Of a stretch of 64,000 bases of DNA, positions 16,243-25,465 are shown one piece after another. Position numbers and translations under genes: made by a program. The stretch's first letter is position 1. Every line of letters begins with the position of its first letter. The stretch spans positions 64,501-128,500 of the forward strand of contig NQOF01000001.1 in NCBI GenBank assembly GCA_002270465.1, written 5' to 3'. The stretch comes from Blautia hominis. GTDB lineage: Bacteria > Bacillota > Clostridia > Lachnospirales > Lachnospiraceae. A model generated the notes under the pieces. That model was not told the DNA's origin, searched no databases, and saw only the letters and a program-made list of their open reading frames with translations.

Positions 16243-17724
16243 ATGCAGACTTATCTGAAGATCCATCCGGATGACAGTGTTGCCGTAGCGCTTACACCGC
16301 TCACAAAAGGCACTTCTGTCCATTTGGACAACAAGGAACTCCTGTTATCAGAGGATATTCCCCAGGGGCACAAGTTTGCCCTGAAGGATATCCGGACAGG
16401 TGAGGCAGTCATCAAGTACGGCTCCCCAATCGGACTGGCTAAGGAGGATATTGCCCCAGGCACCTGGATCCATACACATAATATGAAGACAGGCCTGGGT
16501 GAGCTTCTCACCTATTCGTATCATAAGAACACAGCTGAACTTCCCGTTACAGAAGACCGCTTCTTTAACGGCTACAAAAGAGACAGCGGCCGGGTGGGGG
16601 TCCGCAACGAAATCTGGATCATCCCTACTGTAGGCTGTGTCAACAACGTGGCATCCGCCATTGAAAGACAGGCACAGATCTATAAGACCGGCACCATCGA
16701 CGATATCGCAGCATTTCCCCATCCGTACGGATGCTCCCAAATGGGGGATGACCAGGAATACACACGGCAGATACTCGCAGACTTGGTCAACCATCCCAAT
16801 GCAGGCGGTGTTCTGGTACTTGGGCTTGGATGTGAAAACAGCAATATTGAGGAACTGAAAAAATATATTGGGTCCTATGATCCCCAAAGAGTTCGATTTC
16901 TGACAGCCCAGGAATCCGAGGATGAGATCCGTGATGGACTTGCTATGATCCGGGAACTTGCAGATTATGCAGGCAGCTTTACAAGAGAACCCATCAGCTG
17001 CAGGGAACTTGTCATCGGTATGAAGTGCGGCGGCAGCGACGGTCTGTCCGGCATCACTGCCAACCCCACTGTGGGAGGTTTCTCTGATCTGCTCATCTCC
17101 AAGGGCGGCACCACCATTCTGACGGAAGTACCTGAGATGTTCGGCGCAGAGACCCTGCTTATGAACCGCTGTGCCAATGAGGCACTGTTTGCCAAAACAG
17201 TTGATCTGATCAATGGTTTTAAGAATTATTTCAAAAGCCACAACCAGACAATTTACGAAAATCCGTCACCCGGCAATAAAAAAGGCGGGATCTCCACACT
17301 GGAGGACAAGTCCATGGGATGTACCCAGAAATCAGGCAGCGCGCCTGTGAAAGGTGTTCTCTCCTACGGCGAACCGGTGAAGGAGAAGGGACTGAACCTG
17401 TTGAGCGCTCCGGGCAATGACCTGGTGGCCTCCACAGCTCTGGCCGCTTCAGGGGCTCATATTGTCCTGTTTACCACAGGAAGAGGCACCCCTTTTGCGT
17501 CCCCTGTGCCTACCGTGAAAATTTCCAGTAACTCTGCGCTCTATGAGAAGAAGAAAAACTGGATCGACTTCAACTGCGGCCCCTTGGTGGAGGGTGTCAC
17601 ATTGGAGGATTTGAGCGGCCAGCTTTTTGAATATGTGCTGCGTGTAGCTTCCGGGGAGAAGGTTAAGGCAGAGGAAGCCGGTTTTCACGACATGGCGATT
17701 TTTAAGCAAGGTGTGACCCTCTAA
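16243..17724 (+). CDS. uxaA: Altronate dehydratase
   Basis: A ~493-residue enzyme dehydrating D-altronate to 2-keto-3-deoxygluconate. The N-terminal SAF-like domain (~1-95) begins QTYLKIHPDDSVAVAL, and the large catalytic domain contains GYKRDSGRVGVRNE, the cysteine-bearing PHPYGCSQ and GLGCENSN motifs and KCGGSDGLSG, consistent with an iron-dependent UxaA/GarD fold. The ATG at 16243 matches the family N-terminus and lies 12 bp after AGGAGG; the ATG at 16231 directly touches that site. It heads the uxaA-uxaB unit under the LacI-type operator. Confidence 0.96.
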   Translation: MQTYLKIHPDDSVAVALTPLTKGTSVHLDNKELLLSEDIPQGHKFALKDIRTGEAVIKYGSPIGLAKEDIAPGTWIHTHNMKTGLGELLTYSYHKNTAELPVTEDRFFNGYKRDSGRVGVRNEIWIIPTVGCVNNVASAIERQAQIYKTGTIDDIAAFPHPYGCSQMGDDQEYTRQILADLVNHPNAGGVLVLGLGCENSNIEELKKYIGSYDPQRVRFLTAQESEDEIRDGLAMIRELADYAGSFTREPISCRELVIGMKCGGSDGLSGITANPTVGGFSDLLISKGGTTILTEVPEMFGAETLLMNRCANEALFAKTVDLINGFKNYFKSHNQTIYENPSPGNKKGGISTLEDKSMGCTQKSGSAPVKGVLSYGEPVKEKGLNLLSAPGNDLVASTALAASGAHIVLFTTGRGTPFASPVPTVKISSNSALYEKKKNWIDFNCGPLVEGVTLEDLSGQLFEYVLRVASGEKVKAEEAGFHDMAIFKQGVTL

Positions 17725-17817
17725 ACCCACACTGCTGCAGTCAGACACAACGCCGGGTTTTAACCGGGTCTTTCTGCAGCTTAAAGGGGTAAATAAACCG
17801 ACAGGAGAATAGAAATC

Positions 17818-19317
17818 ATGGAAAAACTCAGTTATCAGATATTAAAAGAGAAAAAATATAAAGGCTATCTTCTCCCGGAGGCTCCCGAACGTGTACTCCA
17901 GTTCGGAGAAGGCAATTTTATGCGCGCCTTTACAGACTACTTTATTGATGTATTAAATGAAAAGACAGGGTTTCACGGCAAAGCAGTCCTTGTACAGCCC
18001 AGGCAAAAACGCCCGGGCCACAGCCTTGCCGATGATCTGAATGCGCAGGAAGGGCTCTATACTTTATACCTGCGGGGCTTTGAAAATGGCAAAAGGGTCA
18101 GCGATAAGCGGGTCATTTCCTGTGTCAGCCGCTGCCTCAATGCTTATGCAGACTATGAGGCAGTTATGGCTTGTGCAGAAAATCCGGACCTTCGTTACAT
18201 AACCTGCAATACAACGGAGGCAGGGATCGTCTACGACCCTTCCTGTGCGTTTGAGGATAAGCCGGCTGCCAGCTTTCCGGGCAAACTGACCCAGTTCCTA
18301 TACCGCCGCTATGAAATCTTTGGCCGTAACAAAGGAAAAGGATTTGTCATCCTACCCTGCGAACTGATCGCTGAAAACGGAAAAGAACTGAAAAAGTGTG
18401 TGCTCTCCTATGCCACACAGTGGAACCTGGAACAAGATTTCCTCACTTGGCTGGACGAAGAAAATATGTTTTGTTCCACACTTGTGGACCGGATCGTGAC
18501 CGGTTTTCCCAAAGGGGAGGAGGATACGCTGAACCGGGAAAACGGCTGGGAGGATGCTGCCATGGATACCGGAGAAGTATTTGCCTTTTGGGTAATAGAA
18601 GGACCTGCCTCCTTAAAAGAAGAACTCCGGTTTGAGGAAGCCGGACTCCCGGTACTCATCACCGATGACCACAAACCATACAAGGAGCGAAAAGTGCGCA
18701 TCTTAAATGGTGCCCATACCTCCATGGTCATGGGCGCGTATCTGGCCGGATTTGACATTGTGCGTGACTGTATGGAGGATGCCGTCATATGCGGTTTTAT
18801 GAATCATGCGGTCTATGACGAAATCATCCCTACCCTGTCTCTTCCAAAGGAAGAACTGGAAAGTTTCGCATCTGCTGTTACGGAGCGTTTTAAAAATCCG
18901 TTTATAGACCATGCACTGCTGTCCATCTCCCTGAATTCCACTTCCAAGTGGAAAGCAAGGGTACTGCCGTCCTTGAAAGCCTATGCAGAACAGACTGGAA
19001 AACTGCCTGTCTGCCTCACCGCGTCTTTTGCTTTTTATCTGGCCTTCTACCAGGGCAGAGAACTGACCGACACCGGACTTGCCGCCAGCCGCCCAAAAGG
19101 CGACACTTACACCGTATCGGACGACCGGAGTGTGCTTACCTTCTTTGCCGCCCATAAAGAGGATGGACCGGAAGAATATGTACACGCAGTCTGCACCAAT
19201 GAGGCACTCTGGGATATGGATCTGACATCCCTGCCCGGATTTGAAGCTGCAGTAACAGAAATGCTGAAAAAGATTCAGAAAGACGGCGCCTATGAGTTGA
19301 TGAAGTCTGTCTGCTGA
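17818..19317 (+). CDS. uxaB: Tagaturonate reductase (altronate oxidoreductase)
   Basis: A 499-residue NAD-dependent polyol dehydrogenase-family enzyme reducing D-tagaturonate to D-altronate, the step between UxaC and UxaA. Typical features are the N-terminal VLQFGEGNFMRAF dinucleotide-binding segment, TCNTTEAGI, a central VDRIVTGFP motif and the KVRILNGAHTSMV block with the conserved catalytic lysine region. It lies 93 bp after uxaA with AGGAGA before the ATG. With uxaC and uxaA it completes conversion of galacturonate to 2-keto-3-deoxygluconate; the kinase and aldolase for later steps are not in the window. Confidence 0.96.
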   Translation: MEKLSYQILKEKKYKGYLLPEAPERVLQFGEGNFMRAFTDYFIDVLNEKTGFHGKAVLVQPRQKRPGHSLADDLNAQEGLYTLYLRGFENGKRVSDKRVISCVSRCLNAYADYEAVMACAENPDLRYITCNTTEAGIVYDPSCAFEDKPAASFPGKLTQFLYRRYEIFGRNKGKGFVILPCELIAENGKELKKCVLSYATQWNLEQDFLTWLDEENMFCSTLVDRIVTGFPKGEEDTLNRENGWEDAAMDTGEVFAFWVIEGPASLKEELRFEEAGLPVLITDDHKPYKERKVRILNGAHTSMVMGAYLAGFDIVRDCMEDAVICGFMNHAVYDEIIPTLSLPKEELESFASAVTERFKNPFIDHALLSISLNSTSKWKARVLPSLKAYAEQTGKLPVCLTASFAFYLAFYQGRELTDTGLAASRPKGDTYTVSDDRSVLTFFAAHKEDGPEEYVHAVCTNEALWDMDLTSLPGFEAAVTEMLKKIQKDGAYELMKSVC

Positions 19318-19320
19318 TTT

Positions 19321-19411
19321 AGAGTGTGTCTGAAAATTCATTCCGACACACTCTAGTGCAATATAATAGCCCCAAATGGAAACCTGTATTTTTTAGTTTC
19401 CATTTGGGGCT
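19321..19411. terminator. Two hairpins between convergent uxaB and methyltransferase genes
   Basis: AGAGTGTGTC/GACACACTCT (19321-19354) follows uxaB. A 15-bp perfect stem, GCCCCAAATGGAAAC with its complement (19369-19383 and 19396-19410), overlaps the last codons of the methyltransferase gene. Neither has a long T-run, so termination by them is probable but not certain. Confidence 0.55.
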
Positions 19412-20247
19412 AATTTCTGTGCGGCTGCGCAGATTGTAACATCTTTCCCTGTATATGGTTTCCCTGCCACATCATCATAAAATCCTATACAGGTAAGACC
19501 CGCACCTTCTATTTCCGCCTTAAAGGTTTCCCTGGTGTACCGCTGATTCCAAAGATTATAGCAGGCACAGTCATCTTCTGTGATTATCACATATTGTTCC
19601 AGGGTATTGGCCGTTTCCCAGTATCGGTAATTGCGCTGGATCACCACATGGGGGGCCGCAGACCAAAATCCCTCCTTCTGATACCGGACCGTTTCAAGTT
19701 CTTCAAACGGTGCCGCATCCGTAAATCCGTCGAGAATCAAAATCCCGCCCTTTTTCAGGGCTTTTTTGATTTTTTCAAGAAGAATCTTCCTGTCCGTTGG
19801 AGGCAGTACCCCAAAATCACAATAGATCAAGGTAATGACATCAAATTCCTCCCGGTAATCCATTTCCAGATAATTCTTATAATAATATCGGATTTCCCTG
19901 CCCACCTTCGCAGCGTGTTCTTCCGCGTACCGGACAGAACGCCTAGAAAGATCAAGACCTGTCACCTGGAATCCCCGCGCATCAAACAATTCGGCATAAA
20001 GTCCCGGTCCACATCCTAAATCAAGAAGTCTTTTTCCGGTCCCGCCCCCGCAGAAATCTGCAATCCAGTCCGCAGATCTTTTTATAAAATCATGCTTTCT
20101 GGTGGCCCCCTCATCATCCGGATCCAGGTGCGCTTCCAGCATATACTTGGAAATATGTACATCATCCCAGAAAGCAGAGGTACTTGACTCATAGACCTTT
20201 GGCCTTTGTTTCATATAACTGATCAATTTACTACTGTTATTTTCCAA
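19393..20247 (-). CDS. Class I SAM-dependent methyltransferase
   Basis: A 284-residue methyltransferase with motif I LLDLGCGPGLYAELF, a following acidic strand end GLDLSRRSV, and motif IV VITLIYCDFGVLPP. The N-terminal ~60 residues (SSTSAFWDDVHISKYMLEAHL) are typical of a Lachnospiraceae-type group that may modify small molecules; the substrate is unknown. Translation starts with TTG at 20247, 7 bp after GGAGG. Confidence 0.88.
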   Translation of the reverse strand: MENNSSKLISYMKQRPKVYESSTSAFWDDVHISKYMLEAHLDPDDEGATRKHDFIKRSADWIADFCGGGTGKRLLDLGCGPGLYAELFDARGFQVTGLDLSRRSVRYAEEHAAKVGREIRYYYKNYLEMDYREEFDVITLIYCDFGVLPPTDRKILLEKIKKALKKGGILILDGFTDAAPFEELETVRYQKEGFWSAAPHVVIQRNYRYWETANTLEQYVIITEDDCACYNLWNQRYTRETFKAEIEGAGLTCIGFYDDVAGKPYTGKDVTICAAAQKLAPNGN

Positions 20248-20285
20248 ATGATTTCCTCCCTGTCCCGCTCTCTATTTCTCTGTGT

Positions 20286-20765
20286 CTACCGTTTTCCATC
20301 GCTGCAGTTGGCGGCATCAATGGCGATCACGGTCAGCAGTCCGATCAGTTCATCATCCTGGCAGGCATAATCGATCACATACGTGTCACCCCAATGGAAA
20401 GGCTCCTTCCGGATATGCATGATGGGACAGCATTCCTGATAGACGTCATAGTCCCATTCCAGAAAGTCTCCCTCCACTCTCCAGTCATTGTAATCAATCT
20501 CGTATTTGGGTTTAAACAGTGCAAAGCGCTTTTGTATACTTCCCAGAACCCTGCCGCCTGTTATCAGCTCGAATCTGGGCATGACCGTCATCAGCTTCTC
20601 TCTCACCATACCCACTTCCTCACCGGTGTCGTGACGATAAATATGGATCTTGTGGCCAATAGAAAGAAACTCTCCTTTTACAAAATATTTTGGCGTTCCG
20701 TTCTCATCATATACATCATAAGTATCCGTCCAGGAAAACACTCTCTGTTTTATCAGTAATTTCAT
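20286..20765 (-). CDS. LURP-one-related (tubby-like fold) protein
   Basis: A 159-residue protein of the LURP-one/DUF567 family with a predicted tubby-like beta-barrel: KYFVKGEFLSIGHKIHIYRH, GEEVGMVREKL, PRFELITGG, then a WRVEGDFLEWDYDV repeat and a final helix rich in hydrophobic residues. The function of bacterial members is unknown; phospholipid binding has been proposed for the fold. The ATG at 20765 follows GGAGG and lies just 14 bp beyond the fabH stop region, so it overlaps no coding sequence if this start is used, and is likely co-transcribed with fabH. Confidence 0.8.
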   Translation of the reverse strand: MKLLIKQRVFSWTDTYDVYDENGTPKYFVKGEFLSIGHKIHIYRHDTGEEVGMVREKLMTVMPRFELITGGRVLGSIQKRFALFKPKYEIDYNDWRVEGDFLEWDYDVYQECCPIMHIRKEPFHWGDTYVIDYACQDDELIGLLTVIAIDAANCSDGKR

Positions 20766-20779
20766 ATATCCTTCCTCCT

Positions 20780-21742
20780 TTACCATTCAACCAGCACAGC
20801 ACCCCAGGTAAGCCCTGCTCCGAAACCTGACAGGACAACCTTGTCCCCTTTTTCTAATTTGCCCTCACGGTTCATCTCATCCAGCAGGATTGGAATACTG
20901 GCTGCCGAGGTATTCCCGTGCCGCTCCAGGTTCATGGGGAATTTCTCCTCATCCTCCTTCAGCCTTTTTGCCACAGACTGGATAATCCTGCTGTTGGCCT
21001 GGTGCAGAACATAATACTTGATCTCCTCTTTTTCTATTCCTGTTTTCTCAAGTACCTGCATGATACACTCCGGTACCTTCTTCACTGCGAATTTGAACAC
21101 AGGCTGTCCTTCCATGGCTACATAGTCCGTCTCCTGTATGCCCGGCACCAGTACATTTTTCATCTGGCGGGCACCGCAGGTGAGAACCTGGTCACCTCTG
21201 CCGTCTGACCACTGGACCATATCCACAAACCCGGTCTCATCAGCTCTTACCACAACAGCACCCGCTCCGTCCCCGAACAGCACGCATGTACTCCTGTCTT
21301 CCCAGTTCAGCAGCTTTGACAGGGTTTCCGCTCCGATTATCAGGGCATTTTTATAAACTCCGCTCTTTATATACGCCTGAACTGTACTCAGTGCAAATAC
21401 AAACCCGGAGCAGGCCGCACTCAGATCGAATCCCACAGCATGAGAGGCGCCTATGGCCTTCTGCACCTGGCAGGCAGTGTTTGGAAAAAAAGAATCCGGC
21501 GTACAGGTAGCCACTATGATCAGCTCCACATCCTCAGCATCCATGTTGGCATTCTCCAGTGCTTTTTTCGCGGCACGGCATGCCAGTATTGTTGTATTTT
21601 CCTCTTTTGCGATTCTCCTCTCCCGGATTCCGGTCCGGGTGGAGATCCATTCATCGTTTGTATCCACAACCCTGGATAAATCATCGTTCGTCACAATATT
21701 TTCAGGAACTGCACTGCCTGTTCCGGCTATCCTTGCTACCAT
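20780..21742 (-). CDS. fabH: Beta-ketoacyl-ACP synthase III
   Basis: A 320-residue condensing enzyme that starts fatty-acid synthesis from acetyl-CoA (or branched acyl-CoA) and malonyl-ACP. The catalytic triad is intact: Cys111 in SAACSGF, His247 in LHQANSR and Asn277 in GNTSAAS. TRTGIRERR near residue 36 is the CoA-binding signature. It is isolated from any other fab gene, but its promoter carries a FabT-like palindrome also found at fabV in this window. The ATG at 21742 follows a typical ribosome site. Confidence 0.96.
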   Translation of the reverse strand: MVARIAGTGSAVPENIVTNDDLSRVVDTNDEWISTRTGIRERRIAKEENTTILACRAAKKALENANMDAEDVELIIVATCTPDSFFPNTACQVQKAIGASHAVGFDLSAACSGFVFALSTVQAYIKSGVYKNALIIGAETLSKLLNWEDRSTCVLFGDGAGAVVVRADETGFVDMVQWSDGRGDQVLTCGARQMKNVLVPGIQETDYVAMEGQPVFKFAVKKVPECIMQVLEKTGIEKEEIKYYVLHQANSRIIQSVAKRLKEDEEKFPMNLERHGNTSAASIPILLDEMNREGKLEKGDKVVLSGFGAGLTWGAVLVEW

Positions 21743-21814
21743 ACTCTTCCTACCTCTTATTCTATCATATTTTCACCGGATCCTATCCGGGAATTCCTTT
21801 ATGCCTTCAAATAG

Positions 21815-21869
21815 TTTGATAATCAAATCTTTTCTTTCAAAGTATACTAAGAAAGAGGCCGTTTGTCAA
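21815..21869 (-). promoter_or_regulatory. fabH promoter with FabT-like operator
   Basis: Minus strand: TTGACA (21864-21869), 17-bp spacer, TATACT (21841-21846), then the palindrome TTTGAT-T-ATCAAA (21815-21827) about 10-20 bp downstream of the start point. FabT, the MarR-family repressor of fatty-acid synthesis in Firmicutes, binds sites of this form. The -35 box lies within the terminator stem of the upstream gene. Confidence 0.7.
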
Positions 21870-21885
21870 CTACACAAACGGCCTC
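21850..21885 (-). terminator. Terminator of the membrane protein gene, overlapping the fabH promoter
   Basis: GAGGCCGTTTGT and its perfect complement (21855-21866, 21874-21885) form a 12-bp stem with a 7-nt loop, followed on the minus strand by TTTCTT. Confidence 0.75.
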
Positions 21886-21893
21886 TGGCCTTC

Positions 21894-22895
21894 TCACTCG
21901 TCTTCTTTATATATTTTCTGGATTTCCTGGGAGAGTTCCCGGCTCAGATCATCCAAGTCAATTCCCGTTCCCACACCACTGTATGAGGAATGATCCAGTT
22001 TCGGTCTGGTATTATAGTCCTGTTCCCGCAGTTTTGCCATATCGGGGATTTCTCTTGTCTTTTCTCCCGGCTCCTCTGTCTGCCTGCGGAGTGTCTGACT
22101 CTGGCTGCCGCTTCCCTGGCTGCCGCTCCCGCTTCTTTTGCTCCCGGAAGGGGCCCGCCCGGATGATGTATTGCCGCGGCTCTTCTCTGTAGTCTTATAA
22201 ACAGTCTTCTTCTTTGTCTTCTTTTTTCTGCCCGGCAGCGAAGGAAGGCTGAATTTCCTCTTTTTCCGGTTAAACAAAGGCTCCCTGCTGCTCCCTCGTC
22301 CCTGCTTTTTCTCCCTGTTCCGAAGAAGAGGGGCCGCCTGCACCGCAATCCCCAAAAAAGCCAGGATCAGACCCAGAAGCCAGGTCCCTGCACCGCCGTC
22401 TTTGCCTGTCATGGAAAACAGGATCCTGATCGCGCCCAAACCACCGCAGATTCCCGTAATGCCGATGATCACATACTCCTCATAACCGATAGCCATGGTA
22501 GCGGCAAAGATTCCTATGGCAATGCAGATGATCCTGCCGGTATTTGTAGGTGCGCTTAGAAAAGAGTTTGCCAGCGCATACACCAGGCCCGCACAAAGCA
22601 CAAAAATTCCCAATTTATAGAAAACCCAGGCAAGCAGGCCAAGCACCACTGCACCGGCTATTCCTGCAATTACCGCGTACTTTGCCTCATGAAGAAAATA
22701 ATATCCCGCGATTCCGCCTCCCGCGGCACCGATCAAAAGTCCAAGGATACTGCCCCAAATCTTTCTGAGCTTATATCCCATGAAACAATTCAGCAGTGCA
22801 AAAACAAGCCCTGCCAGCATAATTCCCGTCGTATACTTTTCCGTAACATTCCCATACTGGGAAGTTACAATGTTTAAAATATCTGCCGGATTCAT
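21894..22895 (-). CDS. Multi-spanning membrane protein (TM7S3/DUF4203-like) with basic C-terminal tail
   Basis: A 333-residue protein. Residues ~15-200 contain seven to eight hydrophobic segments rich in Gly and Ala (FALLNCFMGYKLRKIWGSILGL, GIAGYY), in keeping with the DUF4203/TM7S3-like family. A long charged cytoplasmic tail follows, first Lys/Arg-rich, then Ser/Gly-rich with GSGSQGSGSQS, then an acidic end. The ATG at 22895 follows AAGGTG at a good distance; a longer frame to 22985 lacks a ribosome site. Function unknown. Confidence 0.75.
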   Translation of the reverse strand: MNPADILNIVTSQYGNVTEKYTTGIMLAGLVFALLNCFMGYKLRKIWGSILGLLIGAAGGGIAGYYFLHEAKYAVIAGIAGAVVLGLLAWVFYKLGIFVLCAGLVYALANSFLSAPTNTGRIICIAIGIFAATMAIGYEEYVIIGITGICGGLGAIRILFSMTGKDGGAGTWLLGLILAFLGIAVQAAPLLRNREKKQGRGSSREPLFNRKKRKFSLPSLPGRKKKTKKKTVYKTTEKSRGNTSSGRAPSGSKRSGSGSQGSGSQSQTLRRQTEEPGEKTREIPDMAKLREQDYNTRPKLDHSSYSGVGTGIDLDDLSRELSQEIQKIYKEDE

Positions 22896-23017
22896 ATTAA
22901 TCACCTTACCCCTTATCTGAAATGTATTTATTTGTAACGCTTTACGTCTGTTTCCTTCCTGATACTGCCCAAAGGCCCCGGACAAGTAAAAACCACTCTC
23001 TCCCCTGATACCGGATT

Positions 23018-23554
23018 TTACTTTTGTTTTAAATACACGTTTTTAATATACTTCAGGGTATCTTTCTCCCCTTTTTCCGCCAGCATGCGCAGCAAGAACT
23101 CCAGATCCTCATTGGTCTTCTCATGCACAAACCAAAGCCGGTCCCTGCTCATCAGAAAATAAGCCAAAGGTGCCTGGTCCGTATAGGTTCCGGGATTATA
23201 GACCCTGGAAGCACTGATCCGGTCCATGACCATCTCTGCGATATATCTCCTGGGCATGGGAACGCCCTGTATAACGGTTCTGCAGTCCACACCATAGTCC
23301 ACCCAGTGTTCAAAATGGTGCTTATTTCTTCCATAATGATGGATCCAGGAAGTGGACAGCCCTGTGGCCTCCCGCTCCGCATTGTTGGGGCTTCTGTTTC
23401 CCTGATAATACCTGCATCCCACGGAAAACTCCGTCCAGGAATATTTTGACAGGTCGTGCAGAAGACCCTGCCGGTACAGACCTATTTTAAAACAGTAGCG
23501 CATGACCAGCAGCTTATGGCTGGTAATTGTCTTGAAATGTGCCCATATATGCAT
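23018..23554 (-). CDS. DUF5662 family protein
   Basis: A 178-residue protein with a His-rich core: LLHDLSKYS, a WIHHYGRNKHHFEHWVDY segment and MVMDRISASRVY. The HD and His-cluster pattern suggests a metal site, similar to an HD-like fold, but no activity is established for the family. The ATG overlaps the stop codon of the upstream GlgX-like gene (TAATG), so the two are translationally coupled. The link to the GlgX-like protein is unexplained. Confidence 0.8.
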   Translation of the reverse strand: MHIWAHFKTITSHKLLVMRYCFKIGLYRQGLLHDLSKYSWTEFSVGCRYYQGNRSPNNAEREATGLSTSWIHHYGRNKHHFEHWVDYGVDCRTVIQGVPMPRRYIAEMVMDRISASRVYNPGTYTDQAPLAYFLMSRDRLWFVHEKTNEDLEFLLRMLAEKGEKDTLKYIKNVYLKQK

Positions 23555-25452
23555 TACGCTGTTTCCTGCTTTCCGATTAATATTGCAATGGTTCTGGACG
23601 GCACCTCCACAGCTCTTTTTCCTTTTCCTTTCTGCTTTGCCGTCTTCACATCTTCCTCTGTAAATACCTTTCCTTCCTGCTTGCCAGTGCTCACCACGAA
23701 TTTCCACACAGCCCCTTTCGGCAGATTGGGGAGTGCAAAGTCATGGGGCATCCAGTGCAGATTGTAGGCTACAAACAAAAACTCTTTCTCCTGCCTGCCG
23801 TAGTCTCCGCAGTACATCATGCCCAGATGCCGCAGATTTCTCTCACAGGGCGCGTACCAGGCCTGCGCTCCATGATAAGACAGATCAGGATAACCAAGTG
23901 CCCTGTAATCCACGCCTTTCAGCTCCTCCTGCATGTGCAGGATATAATATTTCTTTCTGAAAGCAATGGCCTCTTTCACAAATTCGTATAATTCCTGATT
24001 GGATTTAAAGGCATTCCAGTCCACCCAGCCGATCTCATTGTCCTGACACCAGGCATTATTGTTGCCCCTCTGGGAATTTCCAAACTCATCGCCCTGGAAG
24101 ATCAGAGGCGTTCCCTGGCTTAACAGAAGGAGCAGAAATGCGTTCTTAAGCTGCTGCAGCCTCAGCTCCCTGACCGTTCTCTTCCTGGTTGGCCCCTCCG
24201 TCCCGCAGTTCCAGCTGCAGTTATACTCCATGCCGTCCCTGTTGTCCTCACCATTGTCCTCGTTGTGTTTTTCATCATAGGACACCATATCCATCATGGT
24301 GAAGCCGTCCTGGTCCGCCAGATAATTGATGATTCCCGTCTCTTTTGGGTTTCTGCGGTTCCGGTAAATGAAATCTTCCAGCATGTTCTCATCACTTTTC
24401 AGCAGATGGCGCATGCAGTAAAGAAATCCTTCATTGTACTCTGCCACATTCTTATAGGCAGGTTCTTTTCCCTGGTAAAGGTATCCGCCGTCCACATCAT
24501 GAAAAAAGAGCTTCGTCCTGGAAAGCAATGCATCCCTCACCAAAACCTCCTGGCAGATGCCGCTCCCCATGAGATGAAAACCATCCACATGGTACTGCAT
24601 CTTCCAGTAATGCAGAATATCCAGCATAGCGGAAGGGCTGACAGAGCCATCAAAGTAGAATTCCATCAGGCATTCCATCCCGGCTTTATGAAGCGCATCC
24701 ACCAGATGGGAAAATTCCCGCACAGGGCGGTCCGTAGCACAAAAAGATGCCTTAGGCGCCAAATAATTGGCCTCACCTGTATATCCCCAGCAGTTCACCT
24801 GCTTTGGCACGCTGCTTGGATAGGTAAAGGAGGGTTCTCCCCGCCTCCCGGTGCTTCGCACTTTTGCTGTTTCCCTGTAGTCATAAGCAGGCATTAAGAG
24901 CACTGCCGTGGCCCCCAGGTTTTTCAGATACTCTATCTTCTGCTCCAGTCCCTTAAATGTTCCTTTTAAACGCACTCTGGAATTTTTCTGCATGGTATAT
25001 TCCCGCACCTGCAGCTTATAGATAATGGTATCGGCCAGGGAAGAGGGCTTAAAATCCTCATCCTGCCATCTGTATTTGTCTTTCCGGAAACCACACCGGA
25101 TGATATCCGGATTTTCATTCTGTTCCTGGCCGAACGGCCCTGTACCGGACAGATAGACCGCATAGGGGTCCTGTATCACTTCATTTCCGATACGGTAATT
25201 ATACTCATAGCGGTCCGGAGAAATGCCTTCCACACAGACAGAGATCAAATTTCCTATCTTTTTCTCATCTGTTAGTGCAATCTCCTTCACCGGCTCTTTC
25301 TCTCCTGTATGATACAGAAGCAGAAATGCCTCCTCCCCATGGGGGATGGAAACCGTAAACTGATATCCCTTATCTGTCCTGGCTACTCCCGGTTTTCCCG
25401 GATATACGGGCAAAGCTTGTATCTCCTTTGATGCCTCGTCACTTCTCTTCAT
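23554..25452 (-). CDS. GlgX-like GH13 protein lacking the catalytic residues
   Basis: A 632-residue protein of the isoamylase/glycogen-debranching type: an N-terminal CBM48-like domain (~15-105), a GH13 barrel (~140-540, with ADTIIYKLQVREYT and KIEYLKNLGATAVLLMP) and a C-terminal beta domain. The conserved GlgX block QDGFTMMDMVSYDEKHNEDN identifies the family. However, region II reads VDGFHLMGS instead of VDGFRFDLA, so the nucleophile Asp is Met295 and Arg is His293; region III reads KLFFHDVD with no acid/base Glu; region I lacks DxxxNH. Only Asp382 remains. Hydrolytic activity is therefore unlikely; glycan binding is possible. The ATG at 25452 follows AGGTGG. Confidence 0.85.
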   Translation of the reverse strand: MKRSDEASKEIQALPVYPGKPGVARTDKGYQFTVSIPHGEEAFLLLYHTGEKEPVKEIALTDEKKIGNLISVCVEGISPDRYEYNYRIGNEVIQDPYAVYLSGTGPFGQEQNENPDIIRCGFRKDKYRWQDEDFKPSSLADTIIYKLQVREYTMQKNSRVRLKGTFKGLEQKIEYLKNLGATAVLLMPAYDYRETAKVRSTGRRGEPSFTYPSSVPKQVNCWGYTGEANYLAPKASFCATDRPVREFSHLVDALHKAGMECLMEFYFDGSVSPSAMLDILHYWKMQYHVDGFHLMGSGICQEVLVRDALLSRTKLFFHDVDGGYLYQGKEPAYKNVAEYNEGFLYCMRHLLKSDENMLEDFIYRNRRNPKETGIINYLADQDGFTMMDMVSYDEKHNEDNGEDNRDGMEYNCSWNCGTEGPTRKRTVRELRLQQLKNAFLLLLLSQGTPLIFQGDEFGNSQRGNNNAWCQDNEIGWVDWNAFKSNQELYEFVKEAIAFRKKYYILHMQEELKGVDYRALGYPDLSYHGAQAWYAPCERNLRHLGMMYCGDYGRQEKEFLFVAYNLHWMPHDFALPNLPKGAVWKFVVSTGKQEGKVFTEEDVKTAKQKGKGKRAVEVPSRTIAILIGKQETA

Positions 25453-25465
25453 CAAGCTGTCCACC

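Noticed and set aside
16348-17241. Long minus-strand frame inside uxaA
   Set aside because: Shadow of uxaA, which has all family motifs.
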